This document shows positions 41,753-53,982 of a stretch of 64,000 bases of DNA, one piece after another. Numbering within the stretch: the first letter of the stretch is position 1; the number at the start of each line of letters is the position of its first letter. The stretch is from Sporothrix humicola (Eukaryota > Ascomycota > Sordariomycetes > Ophiostomatales > Ophiostomataceae). The stretch is from contig WNYE01000098.1 in NCBI GenBank assembly GCA_021396245.1, positions 62,001 to 126,000 of the forward strand, written 5' to 3'. Under the pieces are notes generated by a model, which had not been told where the DNA came from, searched no databases, and saw only the letters and a program-made list of their open reading frames with translations. The position numbers and the translations under genes were made by a program.

Positions 41753-44700
41753 CTTTAAGACTTTAACGGGTTGCTGGTGTGAATAAACAATATAAGTAAT
41801 ACAAGATGGAGAAAGGAAGAAAAGAGAGTGTATCCCAAAGAGCACAAAATCAAATACGACGACAGTGAAGAAAGACTGTCGGTGAGGGTTGTGATATGAA
41901 AAATGTCGAAATGACCTCTTGTGATAGGAAATGTGCTGGCCGACTTAAATTATATCTGATCATAGGACGCGTCGACAGACAAGGGTCCCGTCAGAGGTAT
42001 AACAAATGCTACTGTCGGCGGTATAGTTGAGCCGCAATGGTGTGAACTCCTTTATGTTTCCCCCTCTATTATTTTCTTTCCTTCTTCCTTTTTACCTTAT
42101 TTTTTATATTTTCTTTTCTTTTTTCCCTCCTTCTCGTTTCGTTGCCTCGCTGCAAGCAGGGATGCTTGTGTCACCAACTCGGCGAGCTGTCTGCATTCTG
42201 TCTGCCTCATCGTAGTAGATTTATGCACCGGAAGGATACGCGGTGCATATATCCACTACAATGAGGCAAAGGACAACCGAAAATCAAAAGAGAGGCCTCG
42301 ATCATGCCCGAAGCCCCCTTTACCAGCAGGTCGTCATCTGTGTTACTAGTGAGGACGATAGAGAAGGGGGAAATCAAAAGAGGGAGACGTGGGCCAGGGT
42401 CCTGACTCCCCATTCTCAGCTATGCGGTGTTGCTTATTTGCAACGGGTGGAGGTGTGAAGGTGTGTGGCGTGTGTGTGTGTGTGTGTGTGTCATCGTACA
42501 AGTCCAAGTACAAGCTTCACAGCTGCAGTAGCTCACAAAAAGGATTGCTCTTCTTGGAAATCAAGGCCACGCGATATAGACCAGGTCTGCCAGGTCAGGC
42601 CACCGAAGGATTTTCATTCTCTTTTTTTGACAGCCGTTGCAACGACGTATGACCTTGTGCGATGATAACGAGGGGTGGTGAAAGGGAGAACAGCGTTTGG
42701 CATACCAGCCTAGCTGAAGGGATACAGGAAAACGAAATGATAAGAGGGAAAGGAAACGGTGGGGGTACAGCAAATGAGGCGAGTAGCTGCTCAGCTCGTG
42801 AGTATCATGTTTGCTTTTTTAGCCTTACTTTCTTTTCTCTTTTCTTGGTCTATCAATGACAATGACGGGATAATGGCGAGGGAATATTCCAGATGATGCA
42901 CTTGAGAGACATTAGTTCCTCGTTTGATATCCGGAGAATAAAAAGAAAAGAAAAGGTAGATAAACTAAAAGAAGAAGGTGGGGATGGAGACGAGCCTCCG
43001 CACCCTGTTTTTCATGCTCTGTTTCTTGTAGATTCTGCAGCTTTCTGTTTCTGCAGTTGTGTTTTGTTTTGTTTTGTTTCTGCTTCATGCGGTGTAAAAG
43101 TCGGTGATATGAGACATGAGACAACAAGGGGCAAACAAAACGTGGAGGCCGGGTGGGGAGATGAAAGAGGAAGAAAGACAGATAAATGAATTAAAAATAA
43201 AATAAGTCATGGACTGACGACAACCCAGTTATCGTGGATCTACATGTGGCTACCCGTCAGGATTCACCAAGTGCAGCCTCGCGGTCCTCGCCGTGGGAGG
43301 AGTTGTCGTGCATGCCCGTGCCTTTACCCGTGGCCTTTGATACGGTAGTTTTCTGCCCTCCTTCTTTTCACCGCCAAATCATATCATGAAAGTGCACAAC
43401 CCTTATCCTTTGACATCTTTGTGAAATGGCTCAGCTGTGGAAGGCACAACTGTGGAAGACACGGACACTGCGGAAGACGCCCGGGATTCCGTGGTGTTGT
43501 ATGTCGGGCGTCACCTGTCATCTGCCAAAGGCGGTGATGTCCAGTCGTCTTGGGCACAAGTGAAAAGGCAAAAGACAGAAAAAAAGGTAGAAAAGAATAA
43601 AAGGCGAGAAAGTGAGGCTTGGCGGAGACGAGGCCGCCCAGTTGTCCAATAGAGGGTCTTTATTTTTCCGATCGAGATGAAAAGCGCGGGTTTGTTATCA
43701 TCGGGAGTGTTGTCGTGAGCGGTTGTCTTTCTTTTCGTCGAAGACGTGTTAATATGCCCAATGGCCCAATGAGAGGTGTCCCGCCATTTTACGGCAACTA
43801 TTCCGCCTATCACGTAGCCTTTACAGTATTGTCAAGTCGGTGTGTGTTGAGGGTGTTGAGAGAACGAGAGAATACGGTGAATCAAAACTGCACGTGTGAT
43901 GTGATATTATATTTAATCTTTTTTTTTGTATGTAACGTATTTCGTAGTTTTCGAGGCATTTGGGAACATCTGAACAGGTTCGATCTTATTCAACTTGTTT
44001 TTCACAGTTGCAGGATCAAAAAATCTAGACGAGATGAGATGAGATGGGCGTTCAGTGTAACGAGGGGCTGTTGAGATCCTCCAAGACGGAGGAGATGTAA
44101 AGTGTCCGGGGAGATGACTGCGATAGCCGACAGCAGACAGCGTCATGTTGCCACTTTCCATGTGCTATGTTAAGCTGAGAAAAAGGAGTAAAAGAGACAC
44201 AATGACGATCTGTAAAAGATTGTCCGTTGCACAACTTTTTCTGGACGCACTCTCGCCTTGGCAGCCTTTCTGTCTGTGTTGTTGCCCGACGGTCGGAGAA
44301 AAAAGGAGGTGTGAACTCAAACGATCAAAAGATCCAAAGAAAAAGGGGGGTATACTATCGAACCACCAAAAATAAAAAATAAAAACCATGCCGTCGTGGA
44401 AGAGCAAGTATGTTACCCATCCACAACCTCGACCGAAGACAAAGAGAGGAGTGGAGTGGAGGTGGTGAGTACAAGCTCGATGATCAAAGACAGCCTCCTG
44501 CCAGGTCAAAAAGGAGTGCAGGATCTACATGGTCTCGAAGAAAGAGAGATGCAAAAAGAGAAAAAACGAGGCGATGACAGGCGTGTGCAGGCCAAGCGCA
44601 GGTTTTGCACCTTTGTATTCTGCATGTCTGCACGTTTGCCCGTTTTGCACTTCTGCCCGACGGGCTCAGAGAAACTAAGAGAGAAACATAGCAAGACGGA

Positions 44701-45470
44701 TGCCTTTCCCGCATCGCACAAAGACACAAGACAACAGATCTCCATCCAAAACCCCCTCGCTGAGACCGTTGCAGCTGCTACGTTTATCCTGCTACGACCT
44801 CTACATCGTCTGTAGATTTTGAGACAAACGTACTACCTGGGGCTGTTAAATTCTTAAATTCCTTAGCAAATGTGTTCATAGTTTTTTAGGTACATTTTCA
44901 CGGTTTGAATATGAGCAATTTATGTTGGGTTCGGTGAATTTTGTTGTTAATTGAATCTTCTGTTCATCCTTTTCTTTTCTTTTCTTTTTTTTTTGGCGGA
45001 AAGAGAGAAGAAGAGAGAGAAAAGACAGCCTGGTGCAGAAATCAAAACGCTATTCCATATTGCGTCATCGAGTCGCCGTCGACAAAGCGCAACTACTGGC
45101 AAGTCGTGCTGTCCATGGCTATCCTAGGAATGAGGAATGACGCCGGGGACGATGATGTCGATGGATCTGTCCTCGGGCAACTCGTAAGGCGCCACAGCAA
45201 CAACCATTCCTCGACGCGCAGAAGATGTACTAAGCAACTATCCTGACCATGATAAACCGAAGTGAAGGCTGCCACTCTCTTTTCCTTCTTTTCCTCCTGA
45301 TTTTTTTTTCTTTTCCTGTCGCTCTGTCACAATTCCTGCATTTCGTTTTCCTCCTGATCTCCCAGCCTCTCCTTGCTTGGCCACCTGTATCATTCAACTG
45401 CCGCTGAAATGCATCTCCGTTGTGAGACATGTCAGCCCGGACGACGGAGAAAATGTCACGACGGTGGAAA
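41753..45470. other. intergenic; no gene found
   Basis: Only short frames of biased composition. Simple repeats: (GT)n at 42,470-42,491 and (GTTTT)n at 43,061-43,079. It includes the upstream region of the DUF7514 gene and the 3' flank of the Stc1-domain gene. Confidence 0.6.
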
Positions 45471-47057
45471 TTAACATTCGTCCTCGCTATCGTCGTCGTC
45501 GGCATCGGCGTAGACAACCTTCTTCTGGGGCTGGACCTCCAGGCCACCAGTGTTGGCCACGTAGCGGGGAGCAATGTCGATTGTCTTGCGTTGAACCTAG
45601 AAACAACGTGTTAGCATGGTTTTTATGACATATTAGATACCTCCACTCGGTGACGTACCGGACGAGCCCAACCGTTGCCAGTCTCAGGGCGCTGAGACAC
45701 GACGGTAGGCCGCGCGAGGGCGCTGCTGTTGTTGAGAGGCGCAAACCGGTTCTCCATCCAGCCCGTGTCACTGCCAGCCACCGTGCCCGAAGTCATCGAG
45801 TGGCCCTGGCTGCTGCTGGGAATGTGTCTCGAGTTGGCAGCAGAGAACAGCATGCTGGAAACCGACGGGTTGGTCTGCGACGCGGTGTCTCCATTGTTGC
45901 TCATCAGGAGCGAGCCGCCGGCGGCAGAGTAGGCGGGGCCGGTGCCTGTCCAGGCTCTGCCGGCAGCTGCTCCAGTCCCGCCAGCCCCAGCGCTAATGTT
46001 GCCAGTAGCGCCCCGGACGGTGGAAGCAGAATTAACGGAGGGGGCAGCGGCGTAGTTGGGCCGGGCAGGACCCGTACGGTCGACACGGCCCAGGTTCATG
46101 GCATTCAGAGCCCCAGGAAGCCCTCCGATTTCGCCAGGGCGAGGACGCGAGTCCATCAGGCTGGGTCCAAACACGCCCGAAACGGACGAAGCGCTGTCCA
46201 TGACCGACGGCTGAGTGCCGACCTCGACCGCCTCGAAATCGCCAGGCTCGCTCGGGTTGTTGTAAATCCACTAGACGGTGAGCATTCGTGCATGTATCAG
46301 ATCTGAATGTGGCAAGGAGGGTGGTACGTACGTCCTCGATGTTCTCGTCAGGAATCTCGCTGTTGGGAATCAGTCTGGAGGAGGTGTCGTCGCCATCGTC
46401 ATTGTCATCGTCGCTGTCGTCTCCAGCGTCATAGGAGGCCGGCGGAACGTAGGGGGCGTAGCCAGGCTGGACGCTGAGCTGCCAGTCCGTGCAGTTATGG
46501 CACCACTACACCTGTCAGTAAGACGTCTTTGTTGTATTTTCATCATGTGTGGCAAGGGCTCCTCAACTCACGTTTCGGCCGTTGACGCGGGTGCTGCGGC
46601 TGAAGCTCTCAATCGGGTGCCAGTCACCGCAGGGTCCGTTGCACTTGAGTTCGCGGCGAATCTGAGCCGAATGGAAACGGCAAGAGACCACCGACTGACC
46701 AGGAGATTTATTGGACTGGACGTGATTCTCAAGCGCCCGCTTCGAGAACTCGGAGGGGGGCTTCCACTCGCCGCCGGCGAAACATTTGATGCTAAGAGGG
46801 TGAGCACATGCCGTTCTTCTGTTTTGTGGTTCTGTGGTTCTGTGGTTCTGCGACTTGGAAGATCTTGGAGCAGATGGGCTCTACTTACTTGTCGGGGGTT
46901 TTCTGGACAACAATGTTGTTTTTAGGCCTGCGCAGCGTGGTCAGATACGAAGCATAGATGCATAGGTGCAATGGCTGAACATTCGTCGTGATACTCACCG
47001 GAGGTATATGGTGGTCGTATCGAAGCCACCCGGCTTGCCCTTGTTCCCCTTCTTCAT
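45471..47057 (-). CDS. Stc1-domain protein (LIM-like zinc-binding), six exons
   Basis: Exons on the minus strand: 47057-46999, 46927-46889, 46791-46572, 46505-46332, 46270-45659 and 45596-45471. All introns are GT-AG and phases agree, giving 409 residues. Residues about 34-114 carry the Stc1 pattern: IKCFAGGEWK..SEFS with C36, C70..H73, ELKCNGPC (C83, C87), FSRSTR and WCHNCTDW (C108, C111). In fission yeast Stc1 links the RNAi effector RITS to the CLRC H3K9 methyltransferase, so a heterochromatin role is possible, but Pezizomycotina members of this family are mostly unstudied. The middle is acidic, then Ser/Gly-rich and low complexity, and the C-terminus ends in an acidic DDDDSEDEC. The gene is transcribed away from the RAD57-type gene, 1.06 kb apart. 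Confidence 0.75.
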
Positions 47058-48120
47058 CGTGGACGATATGGTAAGTGGGCGTGTGAGAAAAGAAAAGCTA
47101 AGAAACAAAAACAAGGTATTAGAAGCGAAACTGGGCGTCTGGTGAGAGGCCAGGTAGAATAGTCACCAGAGCCCTGGCAGTATTTATCGGATGGGAGTCC
47201 CGATGTTGCTGCAAGAGCCCGTTGGTGGTGGTGATGAGGGAAAGGAAAGAAAAAATAGGAGAGGGAGAAGAGAAGGGAGAAGAGATGAGAACGTGACAAA
47301 AAAGCGAGTTTATATAGAAAACAGATTGCGTTTGCAGCTTCTTTCCATGTTTGTCTTCCTCTTTCCAGTCTCATAGGAAACGGGTGGCGGTTTAGCATGT
47401 TGGGAAAGAACGACGGTCGTTCTTTCCTTTTTGATACTTGAAGAAGGTGCACGCCATACTGCTGCTCACTCCTTCCTCGTTTTGTTGTCAGATCGTCAAT
47501 AGGAAAAGTTCACTTTGGTCACTAGCTCTCGGTACAGACTCTCAGTACCTCGAGGGAATAATATCTTCTTGTTTTATACAGGAATCGTGAATTTTGATGT
47601 CCACAACGGTCGGTTTGCACCAAGGCCGTAATTTTTTCTTGTTTTGTTTACTGGCAATTTCTTAGTTTTATTATTTCGGATTTTTTTTTTTTTTTTAAAA
47701 AAAAAATAAAAGATCGAGAAAAAAATACATGAAAAAAACAGAGAAAAAATAACAACACAGAAATACACCACAAAATGGCAAAACAAAATAAATCCAAAAT
47801 GAACGTGAAGGAAAAGTCACAGCTTGTCACAGCTTTATTTGGTGGTGGCTTCCCACAAAGTGCCGCCCCACTCACCGTAAAGTGATAACGTGAGCACGCG
47901 TTTTGCTGGTCGCGCCTTCCCAGGCACGTACGGCCCCTCCACTCCACTCAATCACGGCAATCACGGCGACGGCAACCATCCACAAAGGTAGAAGAGGGAA
48001 AGGGCGACACTACCAATTGGCGACTACAGAAAGGGGGCTCACAAAACGACACTTTATTACGGATTCGCGCAAGATTTATTCCACCTTTTCAGCAGTCTCA
48101 GTCTCCGCCCACCCCCACCC
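47058..48120. promoter_or_regulatory. divergent intergenic promoter region (Stc1-domain gene / RAD57-type gene)
   Basis: A 1,063-bp gap lies between two start codons pointing away from each other. It contains a T16A11 run at 47,681-47,707 that may act as a nucleosome-excluding element, a common feature of fungal promoters. No specific factor sites can be named. Confidence 0.5.
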
Positions 48121-50025
48121 ATGAGCGACCTCCACGCGCTGCTGCCCGATTTCCCGTCTGCCGACAAGTATGCCGCCCTCCTTGCTGGACTCGAGACGCA
48201 CCGCATTGGGCTGAGCGAGCTGCTGACGCTCGACGCGGCCGAAGTCGGCAAGCGGACGAGGCTGCCGCTGCTGGACCTGCAGCGGCTGTGTGAGGAGGTG
48301 CGGGCACAGCTGTCGCAGGTGCCGGCGCGACCAGTGCGGCGGACCCCCAAGCCAAGACCGGAGGCTGGTGAGGGAAACGAAGAGGAGGGTGAGGGAACTG
48401 GCGAAAAGGATGACCGAAAAAACAGCCTGCCCACGCCCGGCGACTTCGGCCGCGTCAGCACGCTGGACCCGGCACTCGACGCGGCCCTCGGCGGCGGGTT
48501 CCCTACCGGGGTGCTCTCCGAGGTCGTTGGAGAGAGCGGTGTCGGCAAGACCCAACTTTTGCTCAGTCTACTAGTGGCCGTGCAGCTCCCTCCACCACGA
48601 GGTCTTGGACGGAAAGCACTGTACATTGCCTCGGAAGCACCTCTCACAACAAGCCGCCTGACGCAAATCATCCGCACACACCCGGACCATGAGACGTTGC
48701 AAAGGCACTGCACTCTGCAATCGATTGCGACGATCAACACGCCCGACCTCGAGGCGCAAGAGCACATTCTGATGCACCAGCTGCCCGTGCAACTTAGCAA
48801 GGCCGAGCAGTTTGGTGGCCGTACAGGGTCGTTTGGACTCGTGGTGCTGGACTCGGTGGCGGCCAATTTCCGGCCATTTTTCGGGGGTGGTAGCCTGGGT
48901 GCGGGCGAAAAAGACAAGGGCGGTGCCTCTGGGGCACCGTCTGGAAGAAACACCTCGTTGGCCGCACGCAGTCTAGAACTTACACGGTTGGGCATGTTAT
49001 TACGAACGCTTGCCCAAAAGCACAACCTGGCTGTCGTCGTGGCCAACCAGGTGGCCGACCGTTTTGACGGGAACAGTTTGGACGGAAGCATAGGCGACAG
49101 CGGGATTCAGACCCTGTCACCACAATGCAATTCCGGTGGCAGCATACCAAGGCAGATTTCGTCCATGCCAATGTCGTCCGCCAAACGGCCACGGCAAGGC
49201 GGTATGCTGCCGCCACAGTCAATACGACAGCCACAGAGCAATCAGCAACAACCGCAACCATCACATTACACACAACTCACACAAGAAAGTCCTCTGGCGG
49301 CTAGAAGCAGGCGACAACAGCCGACAGCATCGGCGGCTGCTCTTGCAATGTCGTCCCAGCCAGAGGCCGAAACAAAAACCGAAGACACGACCAAGCTGCC
49401 CCCATCGAGCCTGGATGAGAAACCATCTATCGTATCCGCGGCAGAGATTCCTCTATCTGCCCAGGACTTTTTACCACCCTCCTCACAATATATCCCGCCA
49501 TCACAATTTCCCCCAGCGCCTCCAGCACCGCCTGTGCTCCAGCTCGACCACCAACAGCGATGGTTTACTGGATGGGGAGACAACCCCAGCGCTTATAATA
49601 TAAATGGCGGCGGACCAGATGCCCGCAACAAGACGCCATCTCTGGGCCTTGTCTGGGCCACACAGCTGGGCATGCGCGTGGCCCTGATAAAGGCCTCCCG
49701 CACAGGCGGTCACGGCGGCAGCGGCAGCGGCTACCGACCGACCGACGGCAGCGGATACGGCGGTGATGACGACGAGTATGACGAGAGCAGCAGCGTCGAC
49801 CGGCACAATACGGGCGCGCCGCGGCTGCGGCACTCGTGGCGGCGGTGGCTGAAAGTCGTGTTTGCGCCGCATGTGGCGGCTACAGGGTCGACGGCAGCGC
49901 CCACATCTACGTCCACCCAATATAAATCGGCGCTGGCTGCGCGGATGCAGGGCGCCGTGGAGTTTGACATCACCATGGGCGGGCTGCGAGCCGTCCAGTC
50001 GGCAGCAGATGCAAAGAAGGGATGA
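48121..50025 (+). CDS. rad57: Rad57/Rhp57-type RecA paralog (homologous recombination)
   Basis: One exon, 634 residues. A helical N-terminal segment (LLAGLETHRIGLSELLTLDA, residues 21-40) is followed by GGGFPTG and a RecA-type core. Walker A is GESGVGKT (137-144) and Walker B is GLVVLDS (239-245). A VVVANQV strand follows (306-312). The last core strand (WATQLGMRVALIKASR, about 518-535) comes only after a Gln/Pro/Ser-rich insert of nearly 200 residues. The LGLVWATQ segment before it is typical of the Rad57 branch. Rad57 acts with Rad55 to stabilise Rad51 filaments at DNA breaks (XRCC3-like in animals). The protein is longer than usual for the family because of the insert and a disordered tail. 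Assignment to RAD57 rather than another Rad51 paralog is likely but not certain. Confidence 0.85.
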   Translation: MSDLHALLPDFPSADKYAALLAGLETHRIGLSELLTLDAAEVGKRTRLPLLDLQRLCEEVRAQLSQVPARPVRRTPKPRPEAGEGNEEEGEGTGEKDDRKNSLPTPGDFGRVSTLDPALDAALGGGFPTGVLSEVVGESGVGKTQLLLSLLVAVQLPPPRGLGRKALYIASEAPLTTSRLTQIIRTHPDHETLQRHCTLQSIATINTPDLEAQEHILMHQLPVQLSKAEQFGGRTGSFGLVVLDSVAANFRPFFGGGSLGAGEKDKGGASGAPSGRNTSLAARSLELTRLGMLLRTLAQKHNLAVVVANQVADRFDGNSLDGSIGDSGIQTLSPQCNSGGSIPRQISSMPMSSAKRPRQGGMLPPQSIRQPQSNQQQPQPSHYTQLTQESPLAARSRRQQPTASAAALAMSSQPEAETKTEDTTKLPPSSLDEKPSIVSAAEIPLSAQDFLPPSSQYIPPSQFPPAPPAPPVLQLDHQQRWFTGWGDNPSAYNINGGGPDARNKTPSLGLVWATQLGMRVALIKASRTGGHGGSGSGYRPTDGSGYGGDDDEYDESSSVDRHNTGAPRLRHSWRRWLKVVFAPHVAATGSTAAPTSTSTQYKSALAARMQGAVEFDITMGGLRAVQSAADAKKG

Positions 50026-50323
50026 TGCAAAAATACACGATTACAGTATAATATATCCAGACAAGCGAATAGATCGAATAATTTTACAGCCATGATAGGT
50101 AAATTATCTTTAATGGGGTTTGCACAGGTGTTCTTTGTTTGAATGTATTGGATTTAAATTTGCCTGATGAATCCCCTTTTCCTCCCGCCAATGCTATGTA
50201 GAACAAAAATGAAACTATGCCTGCCCAGATCTAAGAAATACAAAAAAATAGGAGGAACACCTTGGAATGACGCCGCTATACATTTCTTTCTTTTCTTTTC
50301 TCTTCGCCTCTCTCCTTCTTCGT
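50026..50323. other. short convergent 3' intergenic region
   Basis: A 298-bp gap between the stop codons of two convergent genes must hold both 3' UTRs. A T-rich stretch at about 50,280-50,335 and A-rich words near 50,230 are plausible end-formation sequences. Nothing else is seen. Confidence 0.5.
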
Positions 50324-53300
50324 CTATGTCTTCTGAGCACCATGAGGGAACTCGTCTTCGAGCTGGAGACGCACACCGACGTTCATGCTGATCAGCTCCT
50401 GGACCAGCAGCTTGGCCGCATAGGGCATCGTCATCTGCGTCACGTCGCGCGTGCTGCGACATGTCTGGCAGAATCCCTTGTAGCCAAACAGGCCGCACCG
50501 CTGGCAAATGTCGAGCGACGTGGCGTCGGAGCTCGTCATTAGACGCTCCAACAACAGCTGGGAAGCGCCATAGGCAATCAGACAATCACGCTCCATCTCA
50601 CCCAAACGCAGACCACCGTCGCGCGAACGACCTTCGGTGGGCTGGCGCGTCAGGATGGCGCGCGGGCCGCGGGCACGCGAGTGCATCTTGTCCTGCACCA
50701 TGTGCTTGAGGCGCTGGTAGTAGATGGGGCCGTTGTAGATGTGGGCCTCGAGCGGCTCGCCCGTGACGCCCGATGTGAACGTATCCTTGCCCTCCCACGA
50801 GAAGCCGTTGCGCACGAGCTCTTCGCCCATGGCCTCGACCGGGTGCGACCGGAAGGCGTCGCCGTAGCCGTAGTCGCGCCGGCCGGCCACCACCGACGCT
50901 TTGCCCGTCAGACACTCAAACAGCTTGCCGACCGTCATTCGCGAGGGGAAACCGTGGGGGTTCATGATAATGTCGGGCACCAGGCCAGAGTCGGCAAAGG
51001 GCATATCCTCCTGGTCGACAATGATGCCGACGACACCCTTTTGACCGTGACGCGACGAGAACTTGTCACCGATTTCGGGACGGCGGGTCTGGCGGGTCTG
51101 CACCTTGAAGATAAGCGTGTCCTTTTCGGTCTGCGAGATCATGACCTTGTCGACATAGGCCGGGTCGTTGATGCGGTAGGTCAGGGACGAGTCGCGATAC
51201 TCGTTGGAGCCGCTGTCCAGACCGATGCCCGTCGTGGCCAAGTCGACGGGGCTTTCCTTCTTGATCATAACGTCGCCGTGGCGCACGCGCCAGCCAACAG
51301 CGGCCAGACCGTCGTTATCAATGGCAGAGTGCTTGGCGATGCGCTCTCCACGCTCGTCACGTTCGGGGGCACCGACACGCTCGGCGCGGCCGTTGGGATA
51401 CCGCTGCAGCTCGGCAACGTATTTGCGGAAAACCTGGCAACGTCCGAAACCGCGGTCAATGGAGGCCTTGTTTAGAACCAGGGCATCCTCGATATCGTAG
51501 CCAGAGTACGACATGACGACGACTGTGGCGTTCTGACCAGCGGGCAGCTTGTCGTAATGGATGAGCTCAATGGTCTTGGTGATGACCATGGGCCGTTGTG
51601 GGTAGACGAGAGTAAAGAGCAGAGTGTCGATGCGGTGGAACTGGTTGTATGCGATGGCGCCAATTGCCTGCTTACCCATGGCACACTGGTAGGTGTTACG
51701 CGGCGACTGGTTGTGGTGAGGGAAGGGAATGAGGCCGGCGACAGCGCCGAGGATGGTGAACGGCTCGATTTCGAGATGTGTCGTTGCTGCGCCGCAGTCC
51801 TTTTCGTAGAGTGCCACGAGCGCGTCCTGCTCCTCGTTGACGTCGAGGTATTCGATAACGCCGCGCCGCAAAAAGTCGTCAAAAGTCACCTTGCCCATCT
51901 GCAGAAGCCTCAAGTGGTCTGCCTGTAGCCGTGGCTCGCCGTTCTTTACGATAATGTACGGCCGGCAGATACGGCCTTCGTCCGTGGCAATGTGCACGGC
52001 GGAGAAGTGCGTGTTGAGGTTGATGCTAACAAAGGGCGAGATCCAGCCGCGGCGACGCATCGTGCGGAACTTGGCCGCGAACCGCCGTGGGTTGGGCGTC
52101 AGCGCAAAGGGCGTACCGTTGACATGAATCACGTATGCGCCGGGTTTGTGGATGTCGGCGCCTGTGAAGTTGCGCAGAGGCTCCACGCTGTCGTCGAGCG
52201 AGAACACCCATTCGCGCACGGGGCCTTCCTCCACGTGTGTCGTAATATGTGTCATGAGTGCCAAGTTCTTGACGAGACCACAGGCCTCACCTTCGGGCGT
52301 ATCCGACGGACACAGCATACCCCATTGCGATGGCTGAAGGGCACGAGGACCACTGACTTTGCGCGTCTTTTCAAACTGACTGTTGATGCGCGTCATCATG
52401 CCGAGAGCGCTAATGTAACTGAGACGACTGAGCACGTGGGTAACGCCGCCACGGTTCATACCGAAACGCTTGACACTCCAGTTGCCCGTCTGAATGGCGC
52501 GGTTCATGCCCATGGAGATGACGCTGCCTGTGGCGCTAATGGAGGTCAGCGGGTCAAAGGCGACGCCCTGGTGCGGCTTCTTGAAGAACTTGTCAATGTT
52601 TGCGCGCAGGTTGCCCTGGAAGTTCTTGAACAGATCTTCAAAGAGCAGCGACAGCAGCTGGCCGGCCAACTCGAGACGCTTGTTGCCGACGAAATCGCGA
52701 TCGTCGACGAGGCGAGGGTCGTGGGCGGCCATGAGCACACGGCGGGCCATCATGGCCACGTAGACAGCCTTAGGGAAGAAATCGAGACCTTCAATGGGTA
52801 CGTGGGCGATAATAATGTTGGCGAGGGCATCAAGGCCTTCCTCGACGTTGTTGCGCCGTTGCGGAGGACCCATCATGCGCGGCGGAGCTCCAGGACCACC
52901 ACCGCCGCCGCCGCCTCCACTGCGGGCGCCCATCTTGACACGCGCGCCAATGTACTCGAGCGCCTGATGTTGTGTAAAGACGCCGGCCTTGGCGGCATCG
53001 TCAAAGTTGACGGAGAAGTCGTCCTGGTAGCGGCCGTCGGAGCCGGCCACCAGCTGCATGATCTCATAGTCGGACAGACCGCCAAAGGCCTTGAGCACAA
53101 TGACAATGGGAATGTTTTCGACCAGGACGTTGTGCTGCAGCGTCATGCGCTCCTTTTTGAGCGTGACGTACGTCTTACTCTTGCGCTCGTGCGTGGACGA
53201 GGTGACGGATGCAGAGATAACGTTGTTCTTCTCCTCGGACTCGACAATGACGCGGTTCTTGCTGAGCTGCTCCTGAATGAGAATGACCTTTTCGGTGCCA

Positions 53301-53982
53301 TTGATGATAAAATAGCCGCCGGGGTCCAAAGGACACTCGTTCATGACCTCCATCTGCGAGTTTGTGGCGCCGCTCAGGCAGCACTTGGAGCTCTTGAGCA
53401 TGACGGGCATGCGGCCCAGCGCAATGTTCCGGCGGATGACGCGCTTCTTGTCGCGCGTGTAGGCAATGTCGACGATAATGGGCGCCGCATAGGTCATGTC
53501 TCGCAGCCGACACTCCATGGGCGTGACTTCGTTCTGGGCCTTGACATCGCTGTAGTCGGAGCGGGTCGGGCGGCCGACGCGGATATCGGTGAATTCGAGG
53601 TAGAAGCCGCTCTGGACATCGCTGCGGATGGTGCGGTTGGCCTTGACAATCTCTTTGATTTCCTGTTCGACGAAGAAGTTGTACGAGTCAATGTGTCTGG
53701 AAAGTAGAAGTTAGCGGGGTTCAGAATGAAGATGTCGGATGTTTGGAAGCTTCTTTCGGAGAGACATACTGCTTCACAAGGCCTGGGAGAGTTAGCAGAG
53801 GTTCTTCGGACAGAAAACACAGTAAAAAAACACATCTAGGATCGGGAAAACACACCTTTGACCTTTAAAAAGGCTGGCAGCAGCTGGTACTTGTCCTCCT
53901 TGGTCGAAATGGGATCTGTCAGCCGCTTGCCATTGTAAAAGGGCTCGAGGAGCGCCTCGAAGCCGTCGTCAATGACCGTCAT
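50324..53982 (-). CDS. RPC2: RNA polymerase III second-largest subunit (RPC2/RET1)
   Basis: Exons 53982-53856, 53782-53770 and 53696-50324 (minus strand) give 1,170 residues. The 13-nt second exon and its phases are fixed by the conserved run FLKVKG-LVKQ-HIDSYNFF. The sequence matches the Pol III branch rather than RPB2: NECPLDPGGYFI with TEKVILIQEQLSKNR, RVKMGARSGG, NRAIQTGNWSVKRF, EIEPFTILGAVAGLIPFPHH, and GDKFSSRHGQKG (923-934) in the hybrid-binding region. A C-terminal zinc site has C1111, C1114, C1123 and C1126. The subunit forms half of the Pol III active centre, making tRNA, 5S rRNA and U6. The start at MTVIDDGFE aligns with the family N-terminus; the frame continues upstream but those codons are not conserved. 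A Gly-rich insertion (eight Gly) lies after RVKMGARS. Confidence 0.97.
53770..53782 (-). other. RPC2: 13-nt microexon of RPC2
   Basis: GCCTTGTGAAGCA is bounded by CCCAG upstream and GTATGT downstream on the minus strand. It supplies the family-conserved residues G-L-V-K-Q between exon 1 (ending AAAG) and exon 3 (starting ACAC). Removing it would break the reading frame. Confidence 0.85.

Noticed and set aside
51992..53707. 571-codon open frame on the plus strand
   Set aside because: Antisense shadow of RPC2, a GC-rich gene; the minus-strand product is unambiguous.
50324..53982. Pol II subunit RPB2
   Set aside because: Diagnostic segments match the Pol III subunit, including the MTVIDDGFEALLEPF-type N-terminus and the C-terminal zinc site spacing.
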